NCBI RefSeq assembly: GCF_014199935.1
Contig: NZ_JACHOP010000007.1
Location: 1-64,000 of the forward strand
DNA from: Methylorubrum rhodinum
GTDB lineage: Bacteria; Pseudomonadota; Alphaproteobacteria; Rhizobiales; Beijerinckiaceae
DNA: 64,000 nucleotides
Reading direction: 5' to 3'
Both the position numbers and the translations under genes were made by a program. The notes below the pieces were generated by a model. The model worked only from the letters and a program-made list of their open reading frames with translations. It ran no database searches and had not been told where the DNA came from. Below, piece after piece: positions 52,950 to 62,733 of this stretch. The stretch's first letter is position 1, and the number at the start of each line of letters is the position of its first letter.

Positions 52950-55187
52950 ATGTTCGACGTTCAACGCGAAGAGCTGATCTGGGGCGACCGCAAGCTCGTT
53001 CTGGAAACCGGCAAGACCGCCCGCCAGGCCGACGGCGCCGTGGTCGCCACCTACGGCGAGACCACCGTGCTGGCGACCGTGGTCGCCGCCAAGGAGCCCA
53101 AGGCCGGCATCGATTTCATGCCGCTCACGGTCAACTACCAGGAGCGCGCCTACGCCGCCGGCCGCATTCCGGGCGGCTACTTCAAGCGCGAGGGCCGTCC
53201 CTCCGAGAAGGAGACGCTGGTCTCCCGCCTGATCGACCGGCCGATCCGCCCGCTCTTCGTCGAGGGCTGGCGCAACGACACCCAGGTCGTCGTCACCGTC
53301 CTCTCCCACGACCTCGAGAACGATCCGGACATCGTCGCGATGGTCGCGGCCTCGGCCGCGCTGACCATCTCCGGCGTGCCGTTCATGGGCCCGATCGGCG
53401 CCGCCCGCGTCGGCTACATCAACGGCGGCTACAAGCTGAACCCGCCGGTCACCGAGATCAAGGACGAGTCGACCCTCGACCTCGTCGTCGCCGGCACCAC
53501 GGACGCCGTGCTGATGGTCGAGTCCGAGGCCAAGGAACTCTCGGAAGACGTGATGCTCGGGGCCGTGATGTTCGGCCACAAGCACTTCCAGCCCGTCATC
53601 GAGGCGATCGTCCGCCTCGCCGAGAAGGCCGCCAAGGAGCCGCGCGACTTCTCGCCCCCGGAGAACGCCGACGTCGAGAAGGCGGTGCTCGACATCGCCG
53701 AGACGGAGCTGCGCGAGGCCTACAAGATCACGGTCAAGCAGGAGCGCTACAAGGCCGTCGACGCCGTGAAGGCGAAGGTGGTCGCCGCCCTCTGCCCGGC
53801 CGAGGGCGAGCAGAAGTTCTCAGCAGAGAAGGTCAAGGCCGCCTTCAAGGAAGCCCAGTCGAAGGTCGTGCGCTGGAACGTCCTCGACACGGGTTCCCGC
53901 ATCGACGGTCGCGACGTGAAGACGGTCCGCTCGATCGTGTCGGAAGTCGGCGTGCTGCCCCGCGCCCACGGCTCGGCGATCTTCACCCGCGGCGAGACGC
54001 AGGCGCTGGTCGTCGCCACGCTCGGCACCGGCGAGGACGAGCAGTTCATCGACGCGCTGGAAGGCACCTACAAGGAGCGCTTCCTGCTCCACTACAACTT
54101 CCCTCCCTATTCCGTCGGCGAGACCGGCCGCATGGGCTCGCCGGGACGGCGCGAGATCGGCCACGGCAAGCTCGCCTGGCGCGCGATCCGTCCGGTGCTG
54201 CCGCCGGCCCACGAGTTCCCGTACACGATCCGCGTCGTGTCCGAGATCACCGAGTCGAACGGCTCCTCGTCGATGGCTAGCGTCTGCGGCGGCTCGCTGT
54301 CGCTGATGGATGCGGGCGTGCCGCTGCGCCGCCCCGTCGCCGGCATCGCCATGGGCCTCATCTTGGAGGGTGAGCGCTTCGCAGTGCTGTCCGACATCCT
54401 CGGCGACGAGGATCACCTCGGCGACATGGACTTCAAGGTGGCCGGCACGGACGAGGGCATCACCTCGCTCCAGATGGACATCAAGATCGCCGGCATCACC
54501 GAGGAGATCATGAAGATCGCCCTCGCCCAGGCGAAGGACGGTCGCGCCCACATCCTCGGCGAGATGGCCAACGCGCTCACCGCGGCCCGTCCGGAGCTCG
54601 GCGAGTACGCGCCGCGCATCGAGACGATGCAGATCCCCACCGACAAGATCCGCGACGTGATCGGCACCGGCGGCAAGATCATCCGCGAGATCGTCGAGAA
54701 GACCGGTGCCAAGATCAACATCGAGGACACCGGCATCGTCAAGATCGCCTCCTCCGACGGCAAGGCGATCAAGGCGGCCTACAACTGGATCCGCTCCATC
54801 GTCGCCGAGCCCGAGGCCGGCACGATCTACGACGGCACGATCGTCAAGATCATGGAGTTCGGCGCCTTCGTGAACTTCTTCGGCGCCAAGGACGGCCTCG
54901 TCCACATCTCCGAGCTGGCGCCGCAGCGCGTCGCCAAGGTCGGCGACGTCGTCAAGGAAGGCCAGAAGGTCAAGGTGAAGTTCCTGGGGGCCGACGAGCG
55001 CGGCAAGATCCGCCTGTCGATGAAGGTCGTCGATCAGGAGACCGGCGAGGACCTCACCGAGAAGCTGAAGGCCGAGCGCGCGGAGCGCGGCGAGCCGGAG
55101 CGCGAGGAGCGCAGCGACCGGGGTGATCGCGGCGACCGCGGCCCCCGCCGCGACCGCGGCGAGCGGCGGCGCGAAGCCGGCGAGTAA
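52950..55187 (+). CDS. pnp: Polynucleotide phosphorylase
   Basis: A 745-residue 3'-5' exoribonuclease/polymerase of the degradosome. It has two RNase PH-like halves, with [20 protein letters not shown] in the first and [17 protein letters not shown] in the catalytic second, then a KH domain ([19 protein letters not shown], about 570-625) and S1 domain ([20 protein letters not shown], about 630-700). The C-terminus is an Arg/Gly/Glu-rich tail. AGGAAG precedes the ATG. Confidence 0.98.
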   Translation: MFDVQREELIWGDRKLVLETGKTARQADGAVVATYGETTVLATVVAAKEPKAGIDFMPLTVNYQERAYAAGRIPGGYFKREGRPSEKETLVSRLIDRPIRPLFVEGWRNDTQVVVTVLSHDLENDPDIVAMVAASAALTISGVPFMGPIGAARVGYINGGYKLNPPVTEIKDESTLDLVVAGTTDAVLMVESEAKELSEDVMLGAVMFGHKHFQPVIEAIVRLAEKAAKEPRDFSPPENADVEKAVLDIAETELREAYKITVKQERYKAVDAVKAKVVAALCPAEGEQKFSAEKVKAAFKEAQSKVVRWNVLDTGSRIDGRDVKTVRSIVSEVGVLPRAHGSAIFTRGETQALVVATLGTGEDEQFIDALEGTYKERFLLHYNFPPYSVGETGRMGSPGRREIGHGKLAWRAIRPVLPPAHEFPYTIRVVSEITESNGSSSMASVCGGSLSLMDAGVPLRRPVAGIAMGLILEGERFAVLSDILGDEDHLGDMDFKVAGTDEGITSLQMDIKIAGITEEIMKIALAQAKDGRAHILGEMANALTAARPELGEYAPRIETMQIPTDKIRDVIGTGGKIIREIVEKTGAKINIEDTGIVKIASSDGKAIKAAYNWIRSIVAEPEAGTIYDGTIVKIMEFGAFVNFFGAKDGLVHISELAPQRVAKVGDVVKEGQKVKVKFLGADERGKIRLSMKVVDQETGEDLTEKLKAERAERGEPEREERSDRGDRGDRGPRRDRGERRREAGE

Positions 55188-55223
55188 GCCGTCACCTCCC
55201 GATCTCATCGATCGATCATGGAT

Positions 55224-55253
55224 CGCGGCCCCTCGGGGCCGCGCTCTTTTTTT
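55224..55253 (+). terminator. Rho-independent terminator of pnp
   Basis: CGCGGCCCC at 55224-55232 pairs with GGGGCCGCG at 55235-55243 around a two-base loop in the strict pairing (in practice a larger loop), followed by CTCTTTTTTT. Confidence 0.88.
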
Positions 55254-55358
55254 GTCGCCCCGTGACCTCTCGATCGAGCGGCGACGAGGTAGAACAGCCG
55301 CACGGCCAACAACGAACGGATGTCTCGGATTCTCCCGCATCCGTGAGGGCGGACGCGC

Positions 55359-57200
55359 GTGAACCGGTTCCTGAAGATCTACCTCGTCGTGACGGGCATC
55401 CTCGCCGTCGTCGGTCCCGTGGTTGCCCTCTTCCTCTCGGTCCTCAGCCTGCTGTTCCCGCCGCTCCGGCTGCTCGCGTGGGGCCTCGGGACGGCGCCGG
55501 TCCTCTTCCTGTACGGTGCCGTCTTCGCCGCCGGCTGGTTCCCGACTCGATCCCGGCTCGGCGCTCCCGGGGCTTTCGTCGTCGGTGGTGCGGCCGCTGC
55601 CTGCTTGGCCGGCGTGACGCCCCTTCTCGTGAACGAGGGACTCGAGACTTGGACCGCACGGGTCCGGGCGGAGGACAAGCTGCCGAGCGATCCGGTTCCG
55701 ATCTCCGGCGTCCTGCGGATCGAGCGCGACGGCAGCGCGTACGGGCCGGGCTCTCACCCTGAGCGCCTCGCCTGCGACACGTTCTGTGCGGCTGCTCTGT
55801 TCACGCCCGGCGTCGAGGCGGTCGTCGTTGCCCTGGCCGACGACGCTCGGCCGAGGGAAATGTCGAGGCGCGATGATCATACCGCTGCCTATCGGTTGCA
55901 GCGCGGGGAGTGCTCGAAGCCTCTGTTGCCACGCTCCGGCGCCGACTTCGATCTCCGGGAGTGGCCGGATACCACCGCCCTGCATACGAGCCACCTGCTC
56001 GCGCTCGCGGACGGCCGATGCCTGGTGTTCGACGACACGATCCCCGCTGCCGACTGGACGCTTCGTCTCGATCGCAGGACGCTATGGGGAGGGGATAGGA
56101 CGCGCCCGAGCGATCCGCCCAACAAACTGGTCGCCGGCGTCGGCCCATTCGATCCGCTCGGCACGATCACCCGGACGCGCCTGAGCCTCGACGGGCGCGG
56201 CGCCCGCGTCCTCCAGCAGACCCGGGTCGATACGCAGCCGCTCGCCGTCCCGCTCTTCGCCGCCGCCGTCGGCGGCTTCTTCAATTTTCAGTTCGGCTGG
56301 TACCGCCGGGAGCACACGGACGGGCGCTTCGATCCAATCGCGCTCCTCGCGCGCACCACTCGACTGCGGCTCTCGCCCAGCACCTCACCGACGCCTGCCC
56401 CAACGGCTGAGGCGGTCCGAACGGCGCTGACGGCGGCGCTTGACGACCCGGCCTTGCCCGCGGGCGCCGCGGGTTTGCGACTGATCGGACCAATGCTGCG
56501 TGCGATGGACCCACGCGAGGTCCCACCGATCGATGTACGCCCTGACGATGCGGCGCTGATCGCACGGGCCGTTGCCGACCTCCGCGTGCCCGAGGCCGAC
56601 ATCGACATCGGTCTCGCCTCGGCAATTCGCGCACTCGGCCCGAGCGCGCACGTTTTACGAGGGCCGATGGTCGCCCGCCTCCTTTCGACACCCGTGACCA
56701 AAGATCGCCGGGATTGGAGCGGCTTAGGATTTGCCCTGGCTCTTCTTCCGCCCGGAACGTTCGCGACGCTCACGCCCGACGAAGAGCGCCTGCTCGCCGA
56801 CCCGGAGCGGCAGCGCTGGGTCACCGGTCTCATCGAACGGTTGACGGACCGCGGGGCCAGTGGCGTGCCTCAGTTGATCGACGTCATCGCACGCGCCTAC
56901 GCTCGGCGGGCGATCGAGAACGGTTGGTCTGGTCTGGATGACGCGAGAGCGGCGCTACGCGCTCTGTGCCGGCTCGGTCCCGCCTCGGGCGACGCTTTCG
57001 CCAAGCTGGCCAAACTCATCGAGACCGGCGCCGTGCCGCGCTCTGTCCTCGACGAACGCGAGTGGCAGTTCATGCTCGCCCGCCTCAGCGGATCGCTCGA
57101 ACCCGTGACGACGATCGGCGACGTGTCGGCCTCGCGCCCGCCGGACAAGCGACAGCCCTGGCCGATCCTCGTGCAGTTCAAGCCCGAATATTGTCAATGA
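55359..57200 (+). CDS. Unknown membrane protein with helical-repeat-like C-terminus
   Basis: A 613-residue protein. Three hydrophobic segments occur in the first 95 residues (IYLVVTGILAVVGPVVALFL, LLAWGLGTAPVLFLYGAVFA, GAFVVGGAAAACLAGVTPLL). The middle region (about 110-300) contains several cysteines and short beta-like blocks; the end (about 345-560) resembles helical repeats, with ALTAALDDPALPAGAAGLRL. I recognise no family. The GTG start is the first in-frame one. G+C is a little lower than surrounding housekeeping genes. Confidence 0.65.
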   Translation: MNRFLKIYLVVTGILAVVGPVVALFLSVLSLLFPPLRLLAWGLGTAPVLFLYGAVFAAGWFPTRSRLGAPGAFVVGGAAAACLAGVTPLLVNEGLETWTARVRAEDKLPSDPVPISGVLRIERDGSAYGPGSHPERLACDTFCAAALFTPGVEAVVVALADDARPREMSRRDDHTAAYRLQRGECSKPLLPRSGADFDLREWPDTTALHTSHLLALADGRCLVFDDTIPAADWTLRLDRRTLWGGDRTRPSDPPNKLVAGVGPFDPLGTITRTRLSLDGRGARVLQQTRVDTQPLAVPLFAAAVGGFFNFQFGWYRREHTDGRFDPIALLARTTRLRLSPSTSPTPAPTAEAVRTALTAALDDPALPAGAAGLRLIGPMLRAMDPREVPPIDVRPDDAALIARAVADLRVPEADIDIGLASAIRALGPSAHVLRGPMVARLLSTPVTKDRRDWSGLGFALALLPPGTFATLTPDEERLLADPERQRWVTGLIERLTDRGASGVPQLIDVIARAYARRAIENGWSGLDDARAALRALCRLGPASGDAFAKLAKLIETGAVPRSVLDEREWQFMLARLSGSLEPVTTIGDVSASRPPDKRQPWPILVQFKPEYCQ

Positions 57201-57312
57201 AGCCAAGGGGGCTGGTCGTGCCCGAGTCGGACCGCCTCGCAGGGCGAGCCGCCGTGGACTGTTCCGGCTTCCGTCGGATGCCCCCGGATTCCCCGCTCTG
57301 CGGAGCGAATCG

Positions 57313-59124
57313 TCAAAACCGCAGCGCCTCCAACAGCGGCCGGAGCTTGTACTTGCGGCGGTGGCGCTCGATCAGGGCCTCGATCGTCGCGCTCCATTCG
57401 TCGATCAGGCCGGCGGATTCGTGGGCGAGCGCCGCACGGCGCAGCCATTCGGCGGCCTGCGCGTAGTCGCCCGCCGCACCCGCGTCCATGATCGCGTCGG
57501 CCCGGCTGCGGGCCACGCGGATCACCCAGTCGGAATGGCTGGATTGGGCCGCCTCCATCAGGCGCAGCAGCACCGCCTCCGGCACCGCGTAGCCCGGTGC
57601 CCCGCCGACATCCTTCACCGCCTCGTCCACGAGACCCTCGTCGAGCAGGATTTCGGTGCGCTCGGGCGCCCGCTCCGCCGCGCGCAAGGTCTTGAGGAGG
57701 TCGCGGCGGACGGAGGTCCATGTCTTTCCCGCCACCGCCCGCGCGGCCTCGAAATCCGCCCGCGCCAGGGAGCCGGCGAAGGCGGCCCGCGCCGCCGTGA
57801 GCGCGAGGTCGGCGCGGCCGGATTCCGTCGCCGCCTCCCGCAGCCAGCGGGCGAGCGGCACCACGGAATGGGCGCCGCGCAGGGAAACGGATTCGTTCGG
57901 CTCGAACGACAGGCCGGCCTCGGCGACTGCGAGGCTCTCCTCCGCCCGCCCCGCCTCGGCGAGCGCCCGAGCCAGGGCGAGCGCATCGTCGGGGTGCCCG
58001 AAAGCCTTCCGGGCATAGGCCACCGCCTCCTCGATCCGGCCGAGCCGGACCAGCATCAGGGCGGCGGCCGCATGCGCCTGTGCGGCGCGGGCGAGGTGGA
58101 GATAGGCGTCGTGGCGCCCGGCGGCGTCGAGCACGCGCAGCCGCACCGCGGTCAACTCCCCCTCGGTCCAGTCCGCCTCTCCCTTCGGCGGCCAAGTCCC
58201 GCTGTCTTTGCCGCCCTCGCCGTTCAGGATCGCCTGGAGCGCGGGCGGGTCCCAGCCGATCTCCAGGGCCCGGACCGCCAGGGCGAAGCTGTCCTCGACG
58301 CCGTACTCGGCGAGCGCGGCGTCCCAGTCCGTCATCGTGTCGGCGAGCGACGCGCGCTCGTCCTCGTCGAGGTCGCTCATCAGCGCGGCCTCGGCCATCA
58401 TCCGTCCGAGGTCCTGGAACAGGGGATAGAGCGTCTCGTCGTCGTAGCCGCCGCTCGTCTCGATCCAGTCCTCCACGAACACCTCGGCGACCGCCTCCAG
58501 GATGCCGAGGGCGCCGCGGCCGTCGCCGGCCTCCAGGCGCGGCACCGCCTTGTCCACGAGGTCGCGCAACTCCGCGGGGTCGCCCGCCGGGCGATAATCG
58601 TCCCAGTAGTCGCGCTCCGCGTAGCGCCCGGCGAGCACCGCCCGGGCCTGGGCGGCGACGGGGGCGGGATCGGCGTCGGAGCCCGGCGCGGCGGCGCATT
58701 CGGCCTCGATCCAGCCGGCGAGACCCGGATCGATCTCGGCGCGCCGCAGCAGCAGGCGGGCCAGCGCGTCGCGGTCGAGCGACCCGATCACCACGGCGAG
58801 GCTCGGCCGCTCCTGCGCCTCTTCGGGCGCCTCGATCAGGGTCAGCAGCGTGGCGACGACGTGCTTGCAGGCGCCGCCCCACTCGTAGGGGCAGGTGCAG
58901 GCGTAGTCGTCCACCTCGCCCGCGTCGATCCGGACGGTGACCCGGTAGGTTTCGCTGCCCTCGACCCGCGCCGTGACGGTGTCGCCCCGCCGCACGACGT
59001 CCGAGACGGCGCCCTCGTCGCGATAGGCGCGGCCGCGCGCGAACACGGCCTCTTCGGCCAGCCCGCGGATCGCCGCCTCGTCGAGGCCCGTCTTCCGACC
59101 CTTCTTCGTCTCCTTCCCGGCCAT
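57313..59124 (-). CDS. SWIM zinc-finger protein with helical repeats
   Basis: A 603-residue protein. The SWIM motif CxCx(n)CxH is present as CTCPYEWGGACKHVVA at about residues 75-90, within a small N-terminal beta region. The rest is largely alpha-helical with TPR-like elements, e.g. RLGRIEEAVAYARKAFGHPD and ALARALAEAGRAEESLAVAE. SWIM domains bind DNA or protein. It begins at ATG 59124, after a GGGAGGGAG stretch; longer frames extend upstream into the GST gene antisense. Confidence 0.82.
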   Translation of the reverse strand: MAGKETKKGRKTGLDEAAIRGLAEEAVFARGRAYRDEGAVSDVVRRGDTVTARVEGSETYRVTVRIDAGEVDDYACTCPYEWGGACKHVVATLLTLIEAPEEAQERPSLAVVIGSLDRDALARLLLRRAEIDPGLAGWIEAECAAAPGSDADPAPVAAQARAVLAGRYAERDYWDDYRPAGDPAELRDLVDKAVPRLEAGDGRGALGILEAVAEVFVEDWIETSGGYDDETLYPLFQDLGRMMAEAALMSDLDEDERASLADTMTDWDAALAEYGVEDSFALAVRALEIGWDPPALQAILNGEGGKDSGTWPPKGEADWTEGELTAVRLRVLDAAGRHDAYLHLARAAQAHAAAALMLVRLGRIEEAVAYARKAFGHPDDALALARALAEAGRAEESLAVAEAGLSFEPNESVSLRGAHSVVPLARWLREAATESGRADLALTAARAAFAGSLARADFEAARAVAGKTWTSVRRDLLKTLRAAERAPERTEILLDEGLVDEAVKDVGGAPGYAVPEAVLLRLMEAAQSSHSDWVIRVARSRADAIMDAGAAGDYAQAAEWLRRAALAHESAGLIDEWSATIEALIERHRRKYKLRPLLEALRF

Positions 59125-59262
59125 GCCGAACGCTCCCTCCCGCCTCGGGCGCAGGAAGCCACAGCCGCGCGGCCTGCGCGAGTCCGAGGGCCCGGCGGGC
59201 AACAGCTTCCGCGCGGCGGCCCGCGCCGGTAGAACGGCCTTCCCCGCCTGCAGGAGCGCGCC

Positions 59263-59892
59263 ATGAGCGACGAGATCGTCTTCTACACCTCGCCGATGTC
59301 CCGCGGCCGGATCGTGCGCTGGATGCTGGAGGAGGTGGGCCGGCCCTACCGCACCGAACTGATCGGCTTCGGCGCCATGAAGGAGGCCGCCTACCGGGCG
59401 ATCAATCCGATGGGGAAGGTGCCGGCGCTCAGCCACGGCGCGACGGTGGTGACCGAGTGCGCGGCGATCCTGGCCTATCTCGCCGACGCGTGCCCCGAGG
59501 CCGGGCTCGCGCCGGAGCCGGCGGCGCGGGGGGCGTATTACCGCTGGCTGTTCTTCTGCGCCGGCCCGGTCGAGGCGGCGGTCACCAACAAGGTGCTGGG
59601 TGTGACCGTGCCGGACGAGCCGCGGATGCGCGGCATGGTCGGCTACGGCAGCCTGGAGGCGGTGCTCGATACGCTCGAAGGCGCGGTCTCGGGCCGGGAG
59701 TTCGTCGCGGGCGAGCGCTTCAGCGCCGCCGACCTCTACCTCGCCGCCCATCTCGGTTGGGGCATGCAGTTCGGCACGATCCCCAAGCGCCCGGCCTTCG
59801 AGGCCTATGCCGGCCGCCATGCCGGCCGGCCGGCGGCCGTGCGGGCGCGGGAGATCGACGACGGGCTCCTGGCCCGGCAGGCCGCGTCATAG
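59263..59892 (+). CDS. Glutathione S-transferase family protein
   Basis: A 209-residue GST. The N-terminal thioredoxin-like domain has VFYTSPMSRGRIVRWMLEEVG, with Ser/Thr residues where Ser-type enzymes activate glutathione, NPMGKVPAL (cis-Pro) and TECAAILAYLAD. The C-terminal helical domain has the N-capping FSAADLYLA. It differs from the GST at 2.6 kb. The gene is divergent from the SWIM protein gene. Confidence 0.88.
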   Translation: MSDEIVFYTSPMSRGRIVRWMLEEVGRPYRTELIGFGAMKEAAYRAINPMGKVPALSHGATVVTECAAILAYLADACPEAGLAPEPAARGAYYRWLFFCAGPVEAAVTNKVLGVTVPDEPRMRGMVGYGSLEAVLDTLEGAVSGREFVAGERFSAADLYLAAHLGWGMQFGTIPKRPAFEAYAGRHAGRPAAVRAREIDDGLLARQAAS

Positions 59893-59969
59893 CGGATCCG
59901 CCGGAACGCCCGCCCCGCCCCCGCGTTCGCCCCGCGAATCCTGACCATCACACGGATGCGGATGTTTCC

Positions 59970-60203
59970 ATGAACGAGATGATCGAAGACATCTTCGGCG
60001 GCACGCCGAACCTGACCATGACCGAGCGGGCGGTCTCCGTCGCGCTCGGGCTCGGCATCGCGGCCGCCGCCGCCCAGCCGCGGCCGAACAAGTGGCTGAG
60101 CCTCGCCGCCCTCGTGGTCGGCGTCGGCCTCGCGGTGCGCGGCGCCACCGGCCACTGCGCCGTCAAGGCGCTCACCGACAGCGATCACGACCGGCTCGCC
60201 TGA
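59970..60203 (+). CDS. DUF2892 (YgaP-like) small membrane protein
   Basis: A 77-residue protein with N-terminal NLTMTERAVSVALGLGIAAA and a second hydrophobic segment LSLAALVVGVGLAVRG, followed by GATGHC. This fits the DUF2892 domain, named from rhodanese-associated YgaP membrane parts. Function is unknown. A strong hairpin terminator follows. Confidence 0.8.
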   Translation: MNEMIEDIFGGTPNLTMTERAVSVALGLGIAAAAAQPRPNKWLSLAALVVGVGLAVRGATGHCAVKALTDSDHDRLA

Positions 60204-60222
60204 CGCCGTTTGCGCGGACAAC

Positions 60223-60258
60223 GAGAAAGGGGCGCTCCTCGCGGGGCGCCCCTTTCTC
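60223..60258. terminator. Strong bidirectional terminator between convergent genes
   Basis: GAGAAAGGGGCGC at 60223-60235 pairs perfectly (13 bp) with GCGCCCCTTTCTC at 60246-60258. The A-rich and T-rich base of the stem allows termination from both strands. It separates the DUF2892 gene from the GlsB-like gene. Confidence 0.9.
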
Positions 60259-60310
60259 TTATCCCGTGCGATCCGGCTCCGCCGCGCGATGGGCGGAGCC
60301 GGGGGCCGCG

Positions 60311-60577
60311 TCAGTAGGTGCGGCTGCTGCTGCGGCTCGCGACGAAGCCGTAGATCGCCAGCACGATGCAGGCGCCGACGACGGAGGCGATGAAGCCCGC
60401 GCCCTGATTCGGGCCGTACCAGCCGAGCGCCTGACCGAGGAAGGTCGCCACGAAGGCGCCGACGATGCCGAGGATCGTGGTGAGGATGAAGCCCGACGGC
60501 TCGTTGCTGCCCGGCATGATGAACTTGGCGATGACACCGGCGACGAAGCCGATGATGATGGTCCAGAGAATGCTCAT
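60311..60577 (-). CDS. GlsB/YeaQ/YmgE-family stress membrane protein
   Basis: An 88-residue protein with three hydrophobic segments: ILWTIIIGFVAGVIAKFIMPG, GFILTTILGIVGAFVATFLG and GFIASVVGACIVLAIYGFV. The GxxAGxIAxxIMPG N-terminal pattern is typical of transglycosylase-associated/GlsB proteins, linked to envelope stress. AGAGGT precedes the ATG. Convergent with the DUF2892 gene. Confidence 0.92.
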   Translation of the reverse strand: MSILWTIIIGFVAGVIAKFIMPGSNEPSGFILTTILGIVGAFVATFLGQALGWYGPNQGAGFIASVVGACIVLAIYGFVASRSSSRTY

Positions 60578-60629
60578 GTGCGACCTCTAAGAGCTTGGAC
60601 GGCTTGCCGGTTTCGGAGGTGGGTGGAGG

Positions 60630-60650
60630 CTCGGCCGCATTCCGGCCGAG
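60630..60650. repeat. Hairpin in the GlsB-RidA divergent gap
   Basis: CTCGGCCG at 60630-60637 pairs with CGGCCGAG at 60643-60650. It lies 53 bases upstream of the GlsB-like gene, in a 239-base divergent gap that must hold promoters for both neighbours. No factor can be assigned. Confidence 0.45.
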
Positions 60651-60816
60651 ACCCCGGCAGAGACTTGGCCGTTGTCGGATGACAAACGCGCGAGCGGAGC
60701 GCCCGGTTGCCTTGGGCCGGCTGCGGCGCAGCAAAAAAGCGCGGCTCTTTACGCGCAACCGCTCGCGGCGGCAGAAGGGTCCGGGCATTTCCTGAGACGA
60801 GGCCATCGCCGACATC

Positions 60817-61176
60817 ATGACCATCGAGCGCTACGAGACCGGACCCCGCATGTGCCAGGGCGCCGCCCATGGCGGGCTCGTGTTCCTGGCGGGGCAAGTG
60901 GCCGCCGACCCGGTGGGCAACGGCGTCACCGTGCAGACGCAAGGCGTGCTGGAGCAGATCGACCGGCTCTTGGCGCAGGCGGGCAGCCACAAGTCCCGCA
61001 TCCTCTCGGCCACCATCTATCTCGCCGACATCGCTACCTTCGCCGAGATGAACGCCGCCTGGGACGCCTGGGTCGACCGCGAGAACCCGCCGGCCCGCGC
61101 CACCGTCGAGGCGAAGCTCGCCGCACCCGAATACCTCGTCGAGGTCGTGGTGGTGGCCGCGCGAGGCGAGCCGTGA
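60817..61176 (+). CDS. RidA-family (YjgF) protein
   Basis: A 119-residue RidA/YjgF member, probably hydrolysing reactive enamine/imine intermediates of PLP enzymes or related. The fold is seen in GLVFLAGQVAADPVG, QGVLEQIDRLLAQAGS and NPPARATVEAKLAAPEYLVE (Arg-x8-Glu pocket). It overlaps the start of the binding-protein gene by 4 bases (GTGA), implying coupling. Confidence 0.92.
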   Translation: MTIERYETGPRMCQGAAHGGLVFLAGQVAADPVGNGVTVQTQGVLEQIDRLLAQAGSHKSRILSATIYLADIATFAEMNAAWDAWVDRENPPARATVEAKLAAPEYLVEVVVVAARGEP

Positions 61177-62282
61177 TCCGGCGGAGCCTCCTGCGTGGGC
61201 TCTCGGCAGCCCTCGCCGCCCTCCCCCTCCTCGTTGCCGGCGGCGCGCGGGCGGAGGAGCGCGTCGTCAACATCTACAACTGGTCGGACTACATCGACCC
61301 GAAGGTGCTGGAGGATTTTTCCAAGGAGACCGGCATCAAGGTCGTCTACGACACCTACGACAACAACGAGGTGCTGGAAACGAAGCTCCTGGCCGGCAAG
61401 TCCGGCTACGACGTAGTGGTGCCGTCGGGCCCGTTCCTTCAGCGGCTGATCAAGGCCGGCGTGTTCCTGCCGCTCGACAAATCGAAGATTCCGAACCTGA
61501 AGAACGTCTGGCCCGAGATCGCGGGTCGGCTCCAGGCCTACGACCCCGGCAACACCTTCGCCGTCGATTACATGTGGGGCACGACCGGGCTCGGCGTGAA
61601 CGTCGCCGCCGTGCGCGAGCGGCTCGGCGCCAACGCCGCCCTCAACAGCTGGAGCCTCGTGCTCAACCCGAGCACGATGGCCAAGCTGAAGGATTGCGGC
61701 GTCATGCTCCTCGATTCCCCCGAGGACCTGATCCCGTCGATCCTGCCGTTCTACGGCTACAAGGTCGATTCCAAGCGCTGGGACGACATCACCACGGTGA
61801 CCGACGCGCTCTACAAGGTCCGCGGCGCGGTGCGGAAATTTCACTCGTCGGAATACGTCAACGGGCTGGCCAACGGCGACCTCTGCCTCGCGGTCGGCTA
61901 TTCGGGCGACGTGCTGCAAGCCAAGAAGCGGGCCGAGGAATCGAAGAACGGCGTCGAGATCGCCTACTTCATCCCGAAGGAGGGCACGCTGATGTGGTTC
62001 GACGCCTTCGCGATCCCGAAGGACGCCCCCCACCCGGCGGAGGCCTACGCCTTCATCGACTACATGATGCGCCCCGAGGTGGCGGCGGCCAACACCAACT
62101 TCGTCGCTTACGCCAACGGCAACCTGCCCTCGCAGAAGTTCGTGAAGCCGGACATCCTGAAGGACCCCGGCATCTACCCGGACGAGGCGACGATGCAGCG
62201 GCTCTCCACCAACACCGCCTGGAACGACACGACGCAGCGTTTCGTGACGCGGGCCTGGACGCGGGTGCGCACGGGGCGGTGA
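61173..62282 (+). CDS. Polyamine-type ABC transporter substrate-binding protein
   Basis: A 369-residue periplasmic binding protein. The signal peptide ends in VAGGARA|EE, and VVNIYNWSDYIDPKVLEDFS, KETGIKVVYDTYDNNEVLETKLLAGKSGYDVVVPSG and PKEGTLMWFDAFAIPKDAPH are typical of spermidine/putrescine binders (PotD/PotF). Ligand-contacting Trp and Asp residues are in place. The GTG start overlaps the RidA stop. No permease or ATPase genes follow, so partners must be encoded elsewhere. Confidence 0.9.
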   Translation: MIRRSLLRGLSAALAALPLLVAGGARAEERVVNIYNWSDYIDPKVLEDFSKETGIKVVYDTYDNNEVLETKLLAGKSGYDVVVPSGPFLQRLIKAGVFLPLDKSKIPNLKNVWPEIAGRLQAYDPGNTFAVDYMWGTTGLGVNVAAVRERLGANAALNSWSLVLNPSTMAKLKDCGVMLLDSPEDLIPSILPFYGYKVDSKRWDDITTVTDALYKVRGAVRKFHSSEYVNGLANGDLCLAVGYSGDVLQAKKRAEESKNGVEIAYFIPKEGTLMWFDAFAIPKDAPHPAEAYAFIDYMMRPEVAAANTNFVAYANGNLPSQKFVKPDILKDPGIYPDEATMQRLSTNTAWNDTTQRFVTRAWTRVRTGR

Positions 62283-62416
62283 GGCGACAGGCCGGGAACG
62301 GTCGGCTATTCTATATGTGTTGGACGCACCCTTTCCGTCACGACGGCCCTGTGGCTTGCGGGGCTTACGGTGAAGTCGCCGATCGCCGTCGCAGTGAGTA
62401 GGCAGACGGAGAGGGG

Positions 62417-62512
62417 GTGAGCAATGTGCTGATGATCCCGCTTGTGCGGATCTCGATCACTCGCAGCCCGAGCGGTGAGTGGTCGGTGACCATCACGCTC
62501 GGGCTGATCTGA
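62417..62512 (+). CDS. Possible 31-residue peptide
   Basis: A GTG-started frame giving about MSNVLMIPLVRISITRSPSG and then EWSVTITLGLI. A GGAGAGGG lies immediately upstream but very close to the GTG. It could be a small strand-rich peptide or chance. Nothing else in the 450-base gap before rpoC looks coding. Confidence 0.25.
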   Translation: MSNVLMIPLVRISITRSPSGEWSVTITLGLI

Positions 62513-62530
62513 CGTGCTAGCGTCTGACAA

Positions 62531-62562
62531 GAGGGCCCGCGGGCGGCCACCCGCGGGCCCTC
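62531..62562. terminator. GC-rich hairpin downstream of the binding protein
   Basis: GAGGGCCCGCGGG at 62531-62543 pairs with CCCGCGGGCCCTC at 62550-62562, a 13-bp perfect stem without a clear T-run. Confidence 0.6.
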
Positions 62563-62663
62563 ACCCATATTATGGAGCGCCTGCCCGGCGAAATCAAAAG
62601 GTCCGTGGACCTATTCGGAGGCCCGTGCACCGTCTCTGATCGTTCACCGCGGTTCTTTGCCAA

Positions 62664-62705
62664 AACGAAAAGGCCCCGGCTCGCGAGAGCCGGGGCCTTT
62701 TCGTT
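62664..62705. terminator. Strong bidirectional terminator at the end of rpoC
   Basis: AACGAAAAGGCCCCGGCTC at 62664-62682 pairs perfectly (19 bp) with the complement at 62687-62705 around a GCGA loop. The stem base is A/T-rich on both sides, so it can terminate rpoC (leftward) and rightward transcription. Confidence 0.93.
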
Positions 62706-62733
62706 GTCTCGTGTGTCCTGGGAAAGCGGCCGG

